In this document: one piece after another, positions 7,698 through 17,520 of the stretch
Numbering within the stretch: position 1 is the stretch's first letter
Layout of the letters: every line of letters begins with the position of its first letter
Assembly (NCBI RefSeq): GCF_051859565.1
Contig: NZ_JBHYFK010000007.1
Span: forward strand, 62,001 to 126,000
Direction of reading: 5' to 3'
Origin: Glycocaulis sp051859565
Lineage (GTDB): Bacteria; Pseudomonadota; Alphaproteobacteria; Caulobacterales; Maricaulaceae
Length of the DNA stretch: 64,000 bases
The notes under the pieces: generated by a model
The model's input: the letters and a program-made list of their open reading frames with translations, nothing else
What the model was told of the DNA's origin: nothing
Databases searched by the model: none
Position numbers and translations under genes: made by a program

Positions 7698-8420
7698 GTG
7701 ATACTTTATCCAGCCATAGATGTCCTCGAGGGGCGGGTAGTGCGCCTTGCAAAGGGGGATTTCGCCGCCGTCACCGACTATGGGGATGACCCTGCCGCGG
7801 TGGCTCGCAGCTATCTCGAAGCGGGGGCAGAATGGCTGCACCTGGTGGATCTTTCGGGCGCGCGCGATGGCAAGAGGCGCCAATTATCCCTCGTCGAAAG
7901 CGTCGCCGCGACCGGCATCAAGGTGCAGACCGGCGGCGGGGTACGCACCGGCGAAGACATTGAATCATTGCTGGATTCCGGTGCTTCGCGGGTGGTGATC
8001 GGCTCGCTGGCCGTCACCGATCCGGGAAAGGTTTCCGGCTGGCTTGTCCGCTACGGGGCGCAGGCTATTGCCGCCGCTTTCGATGTGCGCATGAAGGGGG
8101 ATACGCCCATCCCGGTGGTCAAGGGCTGGACCGAGGAAGCGGGGATAACGCTGGGGGAGCTTTTGCAGGCCTATCAACGCCACGGCCTGCGCCACGCGTT
8201 GGCGACAGACACCGGGCGGGACGGCATGCTGGAGGGCATCAATATCCCGCTTTATCAGAGCCTTGTGGCCTCCCGGCCGGAGATCGCCTGGCAGGCCTCT
8301 GGCGGTGTCGCTACGCTGGACGACATCCGGCAGGCCAAGGCCCTGAAAATGGGCGGAGTAATCATCGGCCGCGCGCTCTTTGAGGGCCGCTTCACGCTGG
8401 AAGAGGCGCTGGCATGCTAG
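7698..8420 (+). CDS. hisA: ProFAR isomerase
   Basis: 240 residues, normal for HisA. A (beta/alpha)8 barrel converting ProFAR to PRFAR. The first-strand catalytic Asp is in YPAIDVLEGRVVRL, the phosphate-binding TGGGVRT segment is in the middle, and the second catalytic Asp is in ATDTGRDGMLEG. The C-terminal ASGGVATLDDI phosphate loop is present. The gene overlaps hisF by 7 bp and follows hisH by 3 bp. Confidence 0.95.
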   Translation: MILYPAIDVLEGRVVRLAKGDFAAVTDYGDDPAAVARSYLEAGAEWLHLVDLSGARDGKRRQLSLVESVAATGIKVQTGGGVRTGEDIESLLDSGASRVVIGSLAVTDPGKVSGWLVRYGAQAIAAAFDVRMKGDTPIPVVKGWTEEAGITLGELLQAYQRHGLRHALATDTGRDGMLEGINIPLYQSLVASRPEIAWQASGGVATLDDIRQAKALKMGGVIIGRALFEGRFTLEEALAC

Positions 8421-9181
8421 CCCGGCGCATCATTCCCTGCCTCGATGTGCGCGATGGCAAGGTGGTCAAGGGCGTGCGCTTCAAAGACCATGAGGTGGTC
8501 GGCGATATTGTAGATCTGGCAAGGCTTTACGCCGAGCAGGGGGCTGACGAGCTGGTCTTCTATGACATCTCTGCCAGCCCTCAAGGCCGGGAGGTGGAGC
8601 CCCTCTGGGTGGGCCGTGTGGCGCAGGTGATCGACATACCGTTTTGCGTGGCCGGTGGCATCCGGTCAGTAGCGGCGGCCCGTGCGCGCCTGCATGCGGG
8701 AGCAGACAAAATATCCATCAACACCCCGGCCCTTGAAAACCCCAATCTGATCAATGCGCTGGCGGAAGAATTTGGCAGCCAGTGTGTGGTTGTCGGCATG
8801 GATAGCCGCAAAATTGGGGGGATAAACCGGCTCCACCAATATACAGGCGATCCGGACCGGACCCTGACCAGCGAACGCGATACGCTGTCATGGATAAAAG
8901 AGGTGATAGAGCGCGGCGCAGGCGAGATCGTGCTGAACTGCATGGATCAGGACGGCGTGCGCCAAGGCTATGATATTGAACAGCTAATCGCCGCCCGTGA
9001 GGTGTGCTCGGTACCCCTGATCGCCTCGGGCGGGGCGGGCGCGATGGACCATTTTGCCGATGTGTTCAAAAAAGCCAATGTTGACGGGGCGTTAGCGGCT
9101 AGCGTCTTCCACAAGGGCGTCATTTCCATCCCCGATCTGAAGATCTATCTCGCACAATCCGGCATCGAGGTGCGCCCATGA
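8414..9181 (+). CDS. hisF: imidazole glycerol phosphate synthase, cyclase subunit
   Basis: 255 residues. A (beta/alpha)8 barrel making IGP and AICAR from PRFAR with ammonia from HisH. The catalytic Asp residues lie in IIPCLDVRDGKVVKG and VVVGMDSRKIGG. The N-terminal MLARRIIPCLDV is the classic HisF start. ASGGAGAMDHF forms the phosphate loop. Overlaps with hisA (7 bp) and hisIE (4 bp, ATGA) show tight coupling. Confidence 0.95.
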   Translation: MLARRIIPCLDVRDGKVVKGVRFKDHEVVGDIVDLARLYAEQGADELVFYDISASPQGREVEPLWVGRVAQVIDIPFCVAGGIRSVAAARARLHAGADKISINTPALENPNLINALAEEFGSQCVVVGMDSRKIGGINRLHQYTGDPDRTLTSERDTLSWIKEVIERGAGEIVLNCMDQDGVRQGYDIEQLIAAREVCSVPLIASGGAGAMDHFADVFKKANVDGALAASVFHKGVISIPDLKIYLAQSGIEVRP

Positions 9182-9807
9182 GCGATGAACTCTCCCCGCT
9201 TTCTGCGGAGCAAGTCGACTTTGAAAAGGGCGGTGGGCTGGTGCCTGCCATCGTCCAGCACGCGGCTACCGGCGAGGTGCTGATGCTGGGCTATATGAAC
9301 GCCGAGGCGCTTGCCGCAACGCAGGAGAAGGGGCTCGTAACCTTCTGGTCGCGCTCGAAAAACCGGCTCTGGACGAAGGGCGAAACCTCTGGCGATGTGC
9401 TGCGCCTGGCTGGCCTGGCCGTTGATTGTGACCGTGATGCGATACTGGTGCAGGCTTTGCCCGAAGGGCCGACCTGTCACCTGGGCACGCGCTCCTGCTT
9501 TGGCGATTATCCCGGCCCGGCGCTGGCTTTCTTGAGCGAACTATCCGCGATCGTGGATAGAAGGGCGGATAGTTCGCCGGAGGAAAGCTATACCGCCCGG
9601 CTATTGGCCAAGGGAATCAACAAGGTAGCGCAAAAAGTTGGAGAAGAGGGCGTCGAGACGGCATTGGCTGGCGTTTCAGAGGATAACTCCGCCCTGACGG
9701 CTGAGGCGGCGGACCTGATTTTCCACCTCATTGTCCTCCTGAAAGCGCGCGGACTATCCCTCATTGATGTCGCCGAAGAATTGAAGCGCCGCCACGCCAA
9801 GGCGTGA
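9178..9807 (+). CDS. hisI: bifunctional PRA-cyclohydrolase / PRA-pyrophosphohydrolase
   Basis: 209 residues, the HisIE fusion. The N-terminal half is PRA-CH: TFWSRSKNRLWTKGETSG, then VDCDRDAIL with metal-binding residues and CHLGTRSCF with zinc cysteines. The C-terminal half (from about residue 115) is PRA-PH of the MazG-like fold, with KVGEEGVETALA and its acidic metal-binding helix. It carries out steps two and three of the pathway. Last gene of the operon; the next gene is convergent after 25 bp. hisC and a histidinol-phosphatase are not in this window. Confidence 0.95.
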   Translation: MSDELSPLSAEQVDFEKGGGLVPAIVQHAATGEVLMLGYMNAEALAATQEKGLVTFWSRSKNRLWTKGETSGDVLRLAGLAVDCDRDAILVQALPEGPTCHLGTRSCFGDYPGPALAFLSELSAIVDRRADSSPEESYTARLLAKGINKVAQKVGEEGVETALAGVSEDNSALTAEAADLIFHLIVLLKARGLSLIDVAEELKRRHAKA

Positions 9808-9832
9808 CAGCGCTTGTCTTTTCGTCCCTGAC

Positions 9833-12421
9833 CTATTGCGCGGTCCGCCAGGGATTGCGGAATGTATCCCCGAAGAAGACGGCATTTGTCAGTACACGTG
9901 CGGAGCCGCGGAAATAGGCGCGGTAATAGGGATTGTCGGCAAACAGGATCACCGCCCCGCGCCCGCGCCGCTCCGCGTAAACGGCGCCAAGTCCTTGTAA
10001 TGCATTGATATTTGCCTCTGACGCATAGCCGGACAGCAGCCCGTTACGGCTGTAACGCACTGGAATCGCGAAGGGATTCGTCCCGATCGCGAAGGCCTGC
10101 GTGCTCTCGCGCTGCACCGGCAGACGGTTTGAGCTGAGGCCGTAGAGAAGCGGGTGGGATAGATCCACATCCGTGCCGAAGATAGCGCCGGAGATGCGCT
10201 CCTCAGTGTCCCAGCGTGATATGGTGGCATAGGCTAGGGGATTGGCGGCGCCATTGTCCCCGCTTCGTTCGGCCCAGCTGGCGCTTGTCAGCTCGTTGCG
10301 GATCGCATAGCTGGCGCCGCCCTGAATACCGATCAGCACACCGCCGGCACGCGTCCATTCGCCGAGCCGTGTGGCGTCGGCTTCGCCCAACCCGCCATAG
10401 CTGCCATTGGGCAGGATGATATGCGTATAGCGCGACAGGTCGGCGCGGGCGAACTCGCTGATATCAATCATGGAAACCGGCATGTTCAGTTCGTGGTCGA
10501 ACAGGTGCCAGATCTCGCCTGTCGCGCCCACATCCTGCCCGCGCCCCGTCAGCAGCAATATTTCCGGACGGCGCACATTGCTGGTGGCAAAGCCGCCCAG
10601 ATCAGAGCCCTGACGCGTGGCGCCGCTGGTCGCCGCGATGACGCGCACACCGTCCGCCGCTGTCCTCTGGACAAGGGCGTGGACAGTTTCGGGATCGACA
10701 TCTTGCTGACGCACCTGAATGACGACCGAACCGGGCGGGACAGAGACCTCTCCATCCGCCGTGGTTACGCTGATGGCATCAGGCACCATGCGGGCGCGGA
10801 TGCCGGCATCCAGAAAGCGGTTGAGCGCGCGCGGAGCATAAAAGTTAGTCCAGTCAATGACATAGGCATAATCGGTGCGGGCGGGCGCCGGGACGGCCCG
10901 GTCAGCTGGCGTGACGCGTTCGTCGGCCAGGTTTGGTGCAAAGATGCCGGGGCGAACCGCAGCAAAATCAAGGCCATAGGCCAGAGGCTGCGTCCATCCG
11001 GAGACATCGTAGAACTCGGTCATGTCATCGATGATGCGGGTCTCGAACAGGGCCTCGACCACGCGGAACTCGCGCTGGCGCACAAGGACTACATAACTGT
11101 TTGCGGGATCAAAATCTGTATTGCCGAGCCTTGTGCGCTGTCTGAGCCGGTGAATCTCGATGCCATGAACGTCCAGCATATCAATGAAATCATTCAGCCT
11201 TCCGGAATCGGTGGAGCTGAAGACATAGGCCAGATTGGGTGCGGCGTTCGCCAGCTGCGCGCTCTCGCGGTAGAAATCGCGCTGGAAGGACAAAAGCTGC
11301 TCCCGATTGGCCAGACCGGCCCGGACCAGCGCTAGTCCGACACGGGCCTGCTGGCCTATCTTTTCATCGTAACGCAATGTTCCAAAATCGGTTTCCTGAA
11401 CGATGCCGCGCACCGAGCTCTGCTCGAACAGGTATGGCACCGAGCCGACAAGGCCGGGATAGCTGGAGCCATAGCCGAGATAGAAATCGTCGAAAAACTC
11501 CTCGCTGACATAGAGCGCGCCTTCACCATCGAGCTGTTCGGTCAGAAAGCTGTTCATGCGCTGGTTAAGTGCAAGCCCGTCTGCTGACAGCAAAGGGTGC
11601 AGGCCGTCTGGCGGCCCCGGAGAGAAGAAGTAGGTTGTGTTCTGCCCCATCTCGTGAAAATCAGCCGCAATATTGGGCATCCATTCACGCGTCGCGCGCA
11701 CCAGCGCCACCGCTTCGGGCTGGGTGACGGGCAGCCATTGGCGGTTCAGGTCAAACCAGTAATGGTTCGTCCGTCCCCATGGCCATTCATTGAAGTGCTC
11801 GCGGTGCTGCGGGTCTGCTACCGGCACCCGCGCGCGGTGCATATTGGTCCAGCTGGCGAAGCGCTCCGTGCCATCCGGGTTGATCGGACCGATCAGGTGG
11901 ATGACCGAACGGTCAAGCATATCAGTCACTTCCGCGCCCTGACCGGCGGCCAGAAAATACAGGAGCGGCATGATCGCGTCATAGCTGGACGGCTCTGAGC
12001 CATGCACGCCATGAGTGAACTGGATCACGACCGGGTGGTCTGCCGGGATCGCGCTTGTATTGCCGGCAGCGGAGATTGCGTGCTGCGCCTCGCGGATCTC
12101 GTCCAGCCGCGCATGGTTTTCCGGCGCGGTGATGGTCACGCGCATGATCCGGCGGCCGAAATGGGAACGCCCGACACTGTCAATCGTTACCCGGTCGGAG
12201 GCGGCGGCAACCGCCTGCATGTAGGCCGCGATCATGTCGGGTGTGTAGATGATTTCGCCGACGGCAAAGCCGGTTACAGCCTCTGGCAGGGGAATCGCAG
12301 GATCGTACTCGACATTCTGAGCGATCAGCTCAGTTAAAGGCTTGGGCTCATAGGCATTCGCCGCCGAAAGCCCTACACACACGCCCAGCAAACTCACCAG
12401 CACGAACCGGCAAAACATCAT
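9833..12421 (-). CDS. exported M14-family zinc carboxypeptidase-like protein
   Basis: About 862 residues from the Met pair at 12421/12418. The longer frame to 12523 was rejected because a Sec signal (MFCRFVLVSLLGVCVGLSAANA) begins here. The M14 metal site is visible: HGVHGSE near residue 136 (His and Glu ligands), INPDGTERF, FDLNRQW and DFHEMG with the third His. A candidate catalytic Glu lies in GIVQETDFG. The C-terminal half has no peptidase motif and looks like a glutamine-amidotransferase-like or ThuA-like accessory fold, as in other large M14 proteins. It is divergent from the TonB receptor with almost no gap, so the pair probably share a regulatory region and serve periplasmic peptide use. 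Confidence 0.85.
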   Translation of the reverse strand: MMFCRFVLVSLLGVCVGLSAANAYEPKPLTELIAQNVEYDPAIPLPEAVTGFAVGEIIYTPDMIAAYMQAVAAASDRVTIDSVGRSHFGRRIMRVTITAPENHARLDEIREAQHAISAAGNTSAIPADHPVVIQFTHGVHGSEPSSYDAIMPLLYFLAAGQGAEVTDMLDRSVIHLIGPINPDGTERFASWTNMHRARVPVADPQHREHFNEWPWGRTNHYWFDLNRQWLPVTQPEAVALVRATREWMPNIAADFHEMGQNTTYFFSPGPPDGLHPLLSADGLALNQRMNSFLTEQLDGEGALYVSEEFFDDFYLGYGSSYPGLVGSVPYLFEQSSVRGIVQETDFGTLRYDEKIGQQARVGLALVRAGLANREQLLSFQRDFYRESAQLANAAPNLAYVFSSTDSGRLNDFIDMLDVHGIEIHRLRQRTRLGNTDFDPANSYVVLVRQREFRVVEALFETRIIDDMTEFYDVSGWTQPLAYGLDFAAVRPGIFAPNLADERVTPADRAVPAPARTDYAYVIDWTNFYAPRALNRFLDAGIRARMVPDAISVTTADGEVSVPPGSVVIQVRQQDVDPETVHALVQRTAADGVRVIAATSGATRQGSDLGGFATSNVRRPEILLLTGRGQDVGATGEIWHLFDHELNMPVSMIDISEFARADLSRYTHIILPNGSYGGLGEADATRLGEWTRAGGVLIGIQGGASYAIRNELTSASWAERSGDNGAANPLAYATISRWDTEERISGAIFGTDVDLSHPLLYGLSSNRLPVQRESTQAFAIGTNPFAIPVRYSRNGLLSGYASEANINALQGLGAVYAERRGRGAVILFADNPYYRAYFRGSARVLTNAVFFGDTFRNPWRTAQ

Positions 12422-12482
12422 GGCATCAACCCCCGCAAGAAACGCCGTAACCCTAGGCGGGCAAGGCCTTGCGTCAAGCGCG

Positions 12483-14507
12483 ATGCACGCCTGTATGGCT
12501 GCTCCAGCCTTGCTGTTTGCCATGTCCGCGATAGCGGTGGCTCAGCCTATTTCTGCTGTACCGGACGAGGTGATCGTCGTCAGCGCAGCACGCACGGCCC
12601 AGGCGCGCGACAGCTCCGCTGTGCCGGTGGCCGTGCTGGATGCGCAGACTATCCGTACTGTCGGCGCCCAGCACATCGCCGAGCTGTTGAACCGGGCGCC
12701 GGGCGTCTACGTCCATCGCGGCAACGGGGCAGAGCATCTGACCGCCATCCGCTCTCCGGTCCTGAGCGCTGGCGCGGGCGCGGGATCATTCCTGTATCTG
12801 GAAGACGGAATTTCCCTGCGCGCGCCTGCGTTTGCCAATATCAACGGCCTGTTCGAGGCGGTCGACGAGCTGGCCGGCCGGGTGGAGATCATCCGGGGGC
12901 CGGGCGGGGCGGTCTATGGCTCGAACGCGCTGCACGGACTGGTCAATGTCATCACGCCTGATCCGGCCCTTTCCAGCCGCCGCGCCGAGCTGGAGCTGGG
13001 CAGCTATGGCCGTATACGCGTCACGGCCTCGGCCAGCGGTTCAACGCGCCTGGGAGATGGCTTTATCGGCCTCTCGGCGCGTTCCGAGGACGGGTGGCGG
13101 GATGATGCCTCCCTCTTCCGCGCCGGCCTGCAGACGCGCCTGGACTGGGGGCAGGGCGCCACCCGTTGGAGCCTGCGCGCCAGCGCCATCCACCTGGAGC
13201 AGGAAACCGCCACCTTCGTGAACGGGTTTGAAGCCTATCGCGATGAAGCGCTGTCGCGGCGCAATTCAAACCCGGAGGCCTTCCGCGATGCGCGCGCCTA
13301 CCGGGCGAGCCTGCACGCCGGCCACACCCTGTCCGAACGCTGGAGCCTGTCTGGCGCAGTGTACGCACGCAGCAATGACATGGACTTCCGGCTGCATTTC
13401 CTGCCCTCGCGCGCTCTGGAATTAACCGGCCATGACAGTTTTGGGGCGCAGTCCGCCCTGACGCGCCAGACATCGCAAGGCAGCCTGACCATCGGCGCGG
13501 ATGGCGAATGGACGCGCGGCTATCTGATCGAGGACCAGACGTTGGCGAGCTTCGGCGCGTTCCCGCAAGGCATTCACTACGATTATGACGTGGAGGCGTT
13601 GACCGGCGCGGTGTTCGCGATGGGGCGCCACGCCCTCACGGAATCGCTGGAAATCGAAGGCGGGGCGCGGCTGGAGACAACCCGTTTTGACTATACGAAC
13701 AATACCGATGATGGCGCGATAGGCCGCTTCCTGCGTCTGCCGGACCGTTCTGACAGCTTCACCACGTTCGCACCTCATGCAGGGCTTGTGTGGCGCTTTG
13801 CGGACGATTGGCGTGCGTTTGCGCGTGCCGCGCGCGGCGTACGTGCGCCCCAGACGGATGAGCTCTACCGGCTGCAGCCCGGACAGGAGATCGACAATAT
13901 CGAGCCGGAAGTGCTCGACAGTCTGGAGGCGGGCCTGCGCCTGTCGCGCCCCGACGGTCTGGCGCTGGAACTGACCGCCTTCACCATGGTCAAGCGCAAC
14001 GTGTTCTTCCGCGACGCTGACGGCATCAACGTCACCGACGGACGCACGACCCATGAGGGTGTGGAGATTGAGGGCGTGTGGCCGGTCACAGACCGGCTTA
14101 CGCTTTCCGGCGCGCTCATTTGGGCCATTCACAAATATGATTTCGACCGGCCGGTCAGTCAGGCCTTTGAGGTGATCGAGCGCGGCAACCGCGTCGACAC
14201 CGCCCCGGAATGGCTGTGGAATCTGCGCGCAAGCTGGCAACCCGTGGAAGCGCTTCGCCTTGAAGCCGAATGGGTGCATGTGGGCGAGTATTTCGCCGAT
14301 GCGGCCAATGATGCGGTCTATGCCGGTCACCATCTGGTCAATCTGCGCGGCGCGATGCAGGTACGCGAGGGCGTTGAGCTCTTCGCTTCGCTGCGCAACG
14401 CCGCCAATACACGCTATGCCGAACGCGCCGACTTTGCCTTTGGCGGCTATCGTTATTTCCCCGGCGAACCGCGTACCGTTTCCGTTGGCGTGCGCCTTGG
14501 GGGATAG
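12483..14507 (+). CDS. TonB-dependent outer-membrane receptor
   Basis: 674 residues from the Met that starts a plausible signal peptide (MHACMAAPALLFAMSAIAVAQ). An upstream ATG at 12420 would overlap the divergent gene. After a TonB-box-like DEVIVVSA stretch comes the plug: SAVPVAVLDAQTIRTVGAQHIAELLNRAPG and VEIIRGPGGAVYGSNALHGLVNVIT. The rest is beta-barrel with aromatic strand ends and a C-terminal segment finishing in VSVGVRLGG. The substrate is unknown; the divergent peptidase and downstream serine hydrolase suggest peptides or a small amide. Confidence 0.9.
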   Translation: MHACMAAPALLFAMSAIAVAQPISAVPDEVIVVSAARTAQARDSSAVPVAVLDAQTIRTVGAQHIAELLNRAPGVYVHRGNGAEHLTAIRSPVLSAGAGAGSFLYLEDGISLRAPAFANINGLFEAVDELAGRVEIIRGPGGAVYGSNALHGLVNVITPDPALSSRRAELELGSYGRIRVTASASGSTRLGDGFIGLSARSEDGWRDDASLFRAGLQTRLDWGQGATRWSLRASAIHLEQETATFVNGFEAYRDEALSRRNSNPEAFRDARAYRASLHAGHTLSERWSLSGAVYARSNDMDFRLHFLPSRALELTGHDSFGAQSALTRQTSQGSLTIGADGEWTRGYLIEDQTLASFGAFPQGIHYDYDVEALTGAVFAMGRHALTESLEIEGGARLETTRFDYTNNTDDGAIGRFLRLPDRSDSFTTFAPHAGLVWRFADDWRAFARAARGVRAPQTDELYRLQPGQEIDNIEPEVLDSLEAGLRLSRPDGLALELTAFTMVKRNVFFRDADGINVTDGRTTHEGVEIEGVWPVTDRLTLSGALIWAIHKYDFDRPVSQAFEVIERGNRVDTAPEWLWNLRASWQPVEALRLEAEWVHVGEYFADAANDAVYAGHHLVNLRGAMQVREGVELFASLRNAANTRYAERADFAFGGYRYFPGEPRTVSVGVRLGG

Positions 14508-14567
14508 CCGCAGCGCGTCAGCATGCGCTAGCCTTTCAGGATCAATGAAGATGGGCGGGAGATTGCC

Positions 14568-15749
14568 ATGAGACTCATACTCACGATGGCCATTCTGGCA
14601 GTGGTCCTGCCTGCCGCCGCCCCCGCACAGGACTATTTTCCGCCTTCCGGCACTGCGAACTGGGAGCGTGCGGCTCCGGCCGATGCCGGGTTCAACGAAG
14701 ATGCCTTGCAGGCAGCCATTGAATTTGCCATCGCCAGTGAGACCGCCAATCCGCCGCCTCTGGGCGATGTGGTGACCGCGCGCGAGCTGACCATCATGGT
14801 GCCGCTGCAATGGGCCGCCGAACCCTATTCCGATCCGCTCGGGCCGCTGGCCGACCGGGGTGAACCGTCAGGCCTTATCATTCGCGGCGGGCGCCTTGTC
14901 GCTGAATGGGGCGAACCGGAACGCGTCGACATGACCTTCTCGGTCACCAAGAGCTTCCTTGCCCATGTGGTCGGCGTGGCGCTTGATGACGGGCTGATCG
15001 GTGATGTCCACATGCCGGTATCGGCGCAAGTGGCCGATGAACGTTTCCACACAGCGCACAACGCACCTATCAGCTGGGACCAGCTCCTGCGCCAGACCAG
15101 CGGCTGGTGGGGCGAGCTGTGGGGCAAGCCGGCCTGGGCTGACCGGCCGGGCGAGAACGCCTTTGATGCTCTTGTGGCCGGGCCGCCGGAACCCGGCAGC
15201 GCTTATGAATACAATGATGTGCGCGTGAACGCGCTGGCGCTTGCGGCCACCCATGTGTTCGGCCGGGAGCTGCCAGATGTGCTGCGTGAACGCATCATGG
15301 ACCCGATAGGCGCATCGGACGGCTGGGTCTGGCATGGCTATCACAACAGCTATGTTGAAGTCGGTGGCGAGCGCCTGCTGTCGGTGTCCGGTGGTGGGCA
15401 TTGGGGCGGCGGCATGTTCATCGACGCCTACGACATGGCGCGCCTCGGACTTCTCGATCTCAATCGCGGAGTCTGGAACGGGGAGCAACTCTTGAGTGAA
15501 GCCTTTTTCGAGGCGGCACTGACGCCGGGCCAGCACAATGCGGGCTATGGCTATATGAACTTCTTCCTGAATGCGCCCGGCACGCGCCTGCATTCCGAAG
15601 CCATTCCGGCCAATGCCTATCTCCACCTTGGAGCCGGCACGAATGTGATCTTCATCAGCCCTGACCATGATCTGGTGGCAGTCGTCCGCTGGATCGATGG
15701 CGCGGCGATGGTGGAATTTCTTGAGCGCCTGATCGCCTCAATAGAGTGA
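14568..15749 (+). CDS. exported serine hydrolase of the beta-lactamase/PBP-like (class C) family
   Basis: 393 residues with a signal peptide (MRLILTMAILAVVLPAAAPAQ). The SxxK nucleophile motif SVTK is at 125-128 and the tyrosine motif appears as YEYND near 213-217. HWGGGMF and a C-terminal HLGAGTN region fill the place of the KTG box, as is common in esterase/peptidase members. It lies 60 bp after the TonB receptor in the same direction, so it may be co-expressed. It could be a D-aminopeptidase or esterase; beta-lactam resistance is not implied by these motifs. Confidence 0.85.
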   Translation: MRLILTMAILAVVLPAAAPAQDYFPPSGTANWERAAPADAGFNEDALQAAIEFAIASETANPPPLGDVVTARELTIMVPLQWAAEPYSDPLGPLADRGEPSGLIIRGGRLVAEWGEPERVDMTFSVTKSFLAHVVGVALDDGLIGDVHMPVSAQVADERFHTAHNAPISWDQLLRQTSGWWGELWGKPAWADRPGENAFDALVAGPPEPGSAYEYNDVRVNALALAATHVFGRELPDVLRERIMDPIGASDGWVWHGYHNSYVEVGGERLLSVSGGGHWGGGMFIDAYDMARLGLLDLNRGVWNGEQLLSEAFFEAALTPGQHNAGYGYMNFFLNAPGTRLHSEAIPANAYLHLGAGTNVIFISPDHDLVAVVRWIDGAAMVEFLERLIASIE

Positions 15750-15831
15750 TAGCCAAGTGCCGCAGCGCCCTTGCGGGGGCGGTGCAGTATGGCTAGCAGT
15801 TACAAGAAATATTTTTCTGAAAGGAAATCCC

Positions 15832-17487
15832 ATGCCCCGTCAGACTGGTGCCCAGCACCTCGCCGATGCCTTGCTTGCCAATGGTGCCGATCTGGCCTTT
15901 GGGGTGCCCGGCGAGAGCTATCTGGCGCTGCTCGATGCCATCTACGCCAAGGGCAAGGATTTCCGCTTCATCACCTGCCGTCAGGAGGCGGGCGCGGCCA
16001 ACATGGCCGAGGCTCATGGCAAGCTGACGGGCCGTCCCGGCATCTGCATGGTCACGCGTGGACCCGGCGCGACGCAGGCGAGTGTGGGCGTCCACACGGC
16101 CTTTCAGGACTCCACACCGATGATTCTGCTCATTGGCCAGGTGGCGCGCGACATGAAGGACCGGGAAGCCTTTCAGGAAATCGACTACACGCATTTCTTC
16201 CGCGATCAGTGCAAATGGGTGGCCGAGATCAATGATCCCGCCCGCGTGCCCGAATACATGGCGCGCGCCTTTGCCACCGCCATGAACGGGCGGCCCGGCC
16301 CGGTCGTGCTGTCGCTGCCTGAAGACATGCTCACCGAAACCGCTGACGCGCCCGCCATTCGCCGCGTGGAGACCGCCCATGCCGCGCCCGCGCCGGGCGA
16401 TATCGCCAGACTGGAAGCCATGCTTGCAAAAGCAAAGCGCCCGTTCGTGATCTATGGCGGCACCAAATGGAGCGGCGAGACGGTGGAGAAGGCGCGTCAG
16501 TTCGCTGAAAACAACGCGCTGCCCGTCGCCTGCTCCTTCCGCTCCAAGGACCATTACAACAATATGGGTCCGAACTATGCCGGGGATCTGGGCGTTGCGC
16601 CGAACCCCAAGCTGGTGGACCGCGTGAAGGGGGCAGACCTTCTGATCGTGTTCGGTCCGCGCCTCGGCGAGATGACGACCTCTGGCTATACGGTGCTCAA
16701 ACCGCCGGTGCTGGAGGGCCAGACGCTCGTCCACATCCATCCCGGCGCGCAGGAGGTGGGCCGGGTCTACCAGCCAGATCTCGCCATCAACGCCACCGTG
16801 GCGGCCGCCGCCGATGCGCTCGCTCACATCAAGGTGGATACTAGCGCCTGGGCCGGTGAGGCCGCGGCCGCGCATGAGGAGTTTCTGGCATTCTCCTCGG
16901 TCGTGGAGGTGAAGCACGGCTTCAACCTCTCCAAAATGTTCTGCTGGCTGTCTGACAATTTGCCTGAAAGCGCGATCTTGACCAATGGGGCGGGCAATTA
17001 CGCGGCCTGGCTGCACCGCTTCTACCGCCACAAGGCTTGCCGCACCCAGCTGGGGCCGACCTCCGGCGCGATGGGCTATGGCGTGCCTGCTGGTATCGCG
17101 GCCAAGATCGCCAAGCCGGACGCGCTGGTCGTCTCGGTCAATGGCGATGGCTGCTTCCTGATGTGCGGGCAGGAGCTGGCGACCGCCGCGCAGTACGGCG
17201 CGAACGTGATCTTCATCGTCGCGGACAACGGCGCCTACGGCACGATCCGCATGCATCAGGAGCGCGAATATCCGGGCCGTGTTTCAGGCACCGAGCTTAA
17301 AAATCCGGACTTTGTGGCCTACGCCAAGAGCTTTGGCTGTGAAGGCATCCGCGTGGAGTCGTTTGACGAGTTTCCGGCGGCCTTCGAGCAGGCGAGAAAT
17401 TGCGGCAAGCCAGCGCTGCTGCACCTCATCTGCGATGTGGAGGAGATCGCGCCGGGACGGACGATTTCGGCTCTGAGGGGGAAGTAG
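15832..17487 (+). CDS. thiamine-pyrophosphate enzyme, acetolactate-synthase-like
   Basis: 551 residues starting MPRQTGAQHLADALL, with AAAGGA about 7 bp before ATG 15832. The 25-residue upstream extension has no such site. Domains in order: TPP-binding Pyr domain with the catalytic Glu in CRQEAGAANMAEAHGKLTG, central Rossmann-like domain from about residue 190, and PP domain with GDGCFLMCGQELATA and the DNGAYGT Mg/TPP motif. No small regulatory subunit gene is adjacent, so biosynthetic acetolactate synthase is less likely than a catabolic or uncharacterised decarboxylase/ligase. The exact substrate is not readable. Confidence 0.85.
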   Translation: MPRQTGAQHLADALLANGADLAFGVPGESYLALLDAIYAKGKDFRFITCRQEAGAANMAEAHGKLTGRPGICMVTRGPGATQASVGVHTAFQDSTPMILLIGQVARDMKDREAFQEIDYTHFFRDQCKWVAEINDPARVPEYMARAFATAMNGRPGPVVLSLPEDMLTETADAPAIRRVETAHAAPAPGDIARLEAMLAKAKRPFVIYGGTKWSGETVEKARQFAENNALPVACSFRSKDHYNNMGPNYAGDLGVAPNPKLVDRVKGADLLIVFGPRLGEMTTSGYTVLKPPVLEGQTLVHIHPGAQEVGRVYQPDLAINATVAAAADALAHIKVDTSAWAGEAAAAHEEFLAFSSVVEVKHGFNLSKMFCWLSDNLPESAILTNGAGNYAAWLHRFYRHKACRTQLGPTSGAMGYGVPAGIAAKIAKPDALVVSVNGDGCFLMCGQELATAAQYGANVIFIVADNGAYGTIRMHQEREYPGRVSGTELKNPDFVAYAKSFGCEGIRVESFDEFPAAFEQARNCGKPALLHLICDVEEIAPGRTISALRGK

Positions 17488-17520
17488 GGGGGCGTAAGCT
17501 CGTTTCTCGTTCCCACTACC

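Noticed and set aside
10421..11335. 304-residue plus-strand frame opposite the M14 peptidase
   Set aside because: No recognisable domain or ribosome site; lies wholly inside a gene with a clear metal site and signal peptide.
14568..15749. Antibiotic-resistance beta-lactamase
   Set aside because: Only the SxxK and Tyr motifs of the broad serine-hydrolase family are present, and its neighbours point to nutrient use.
15832..17487. Biosynthetic acetolactate synthase IlvB
   Set aside because: No ilvN beside it, and ilvC lies 15 kb away; only the general TPP-enzyme fold is certain.
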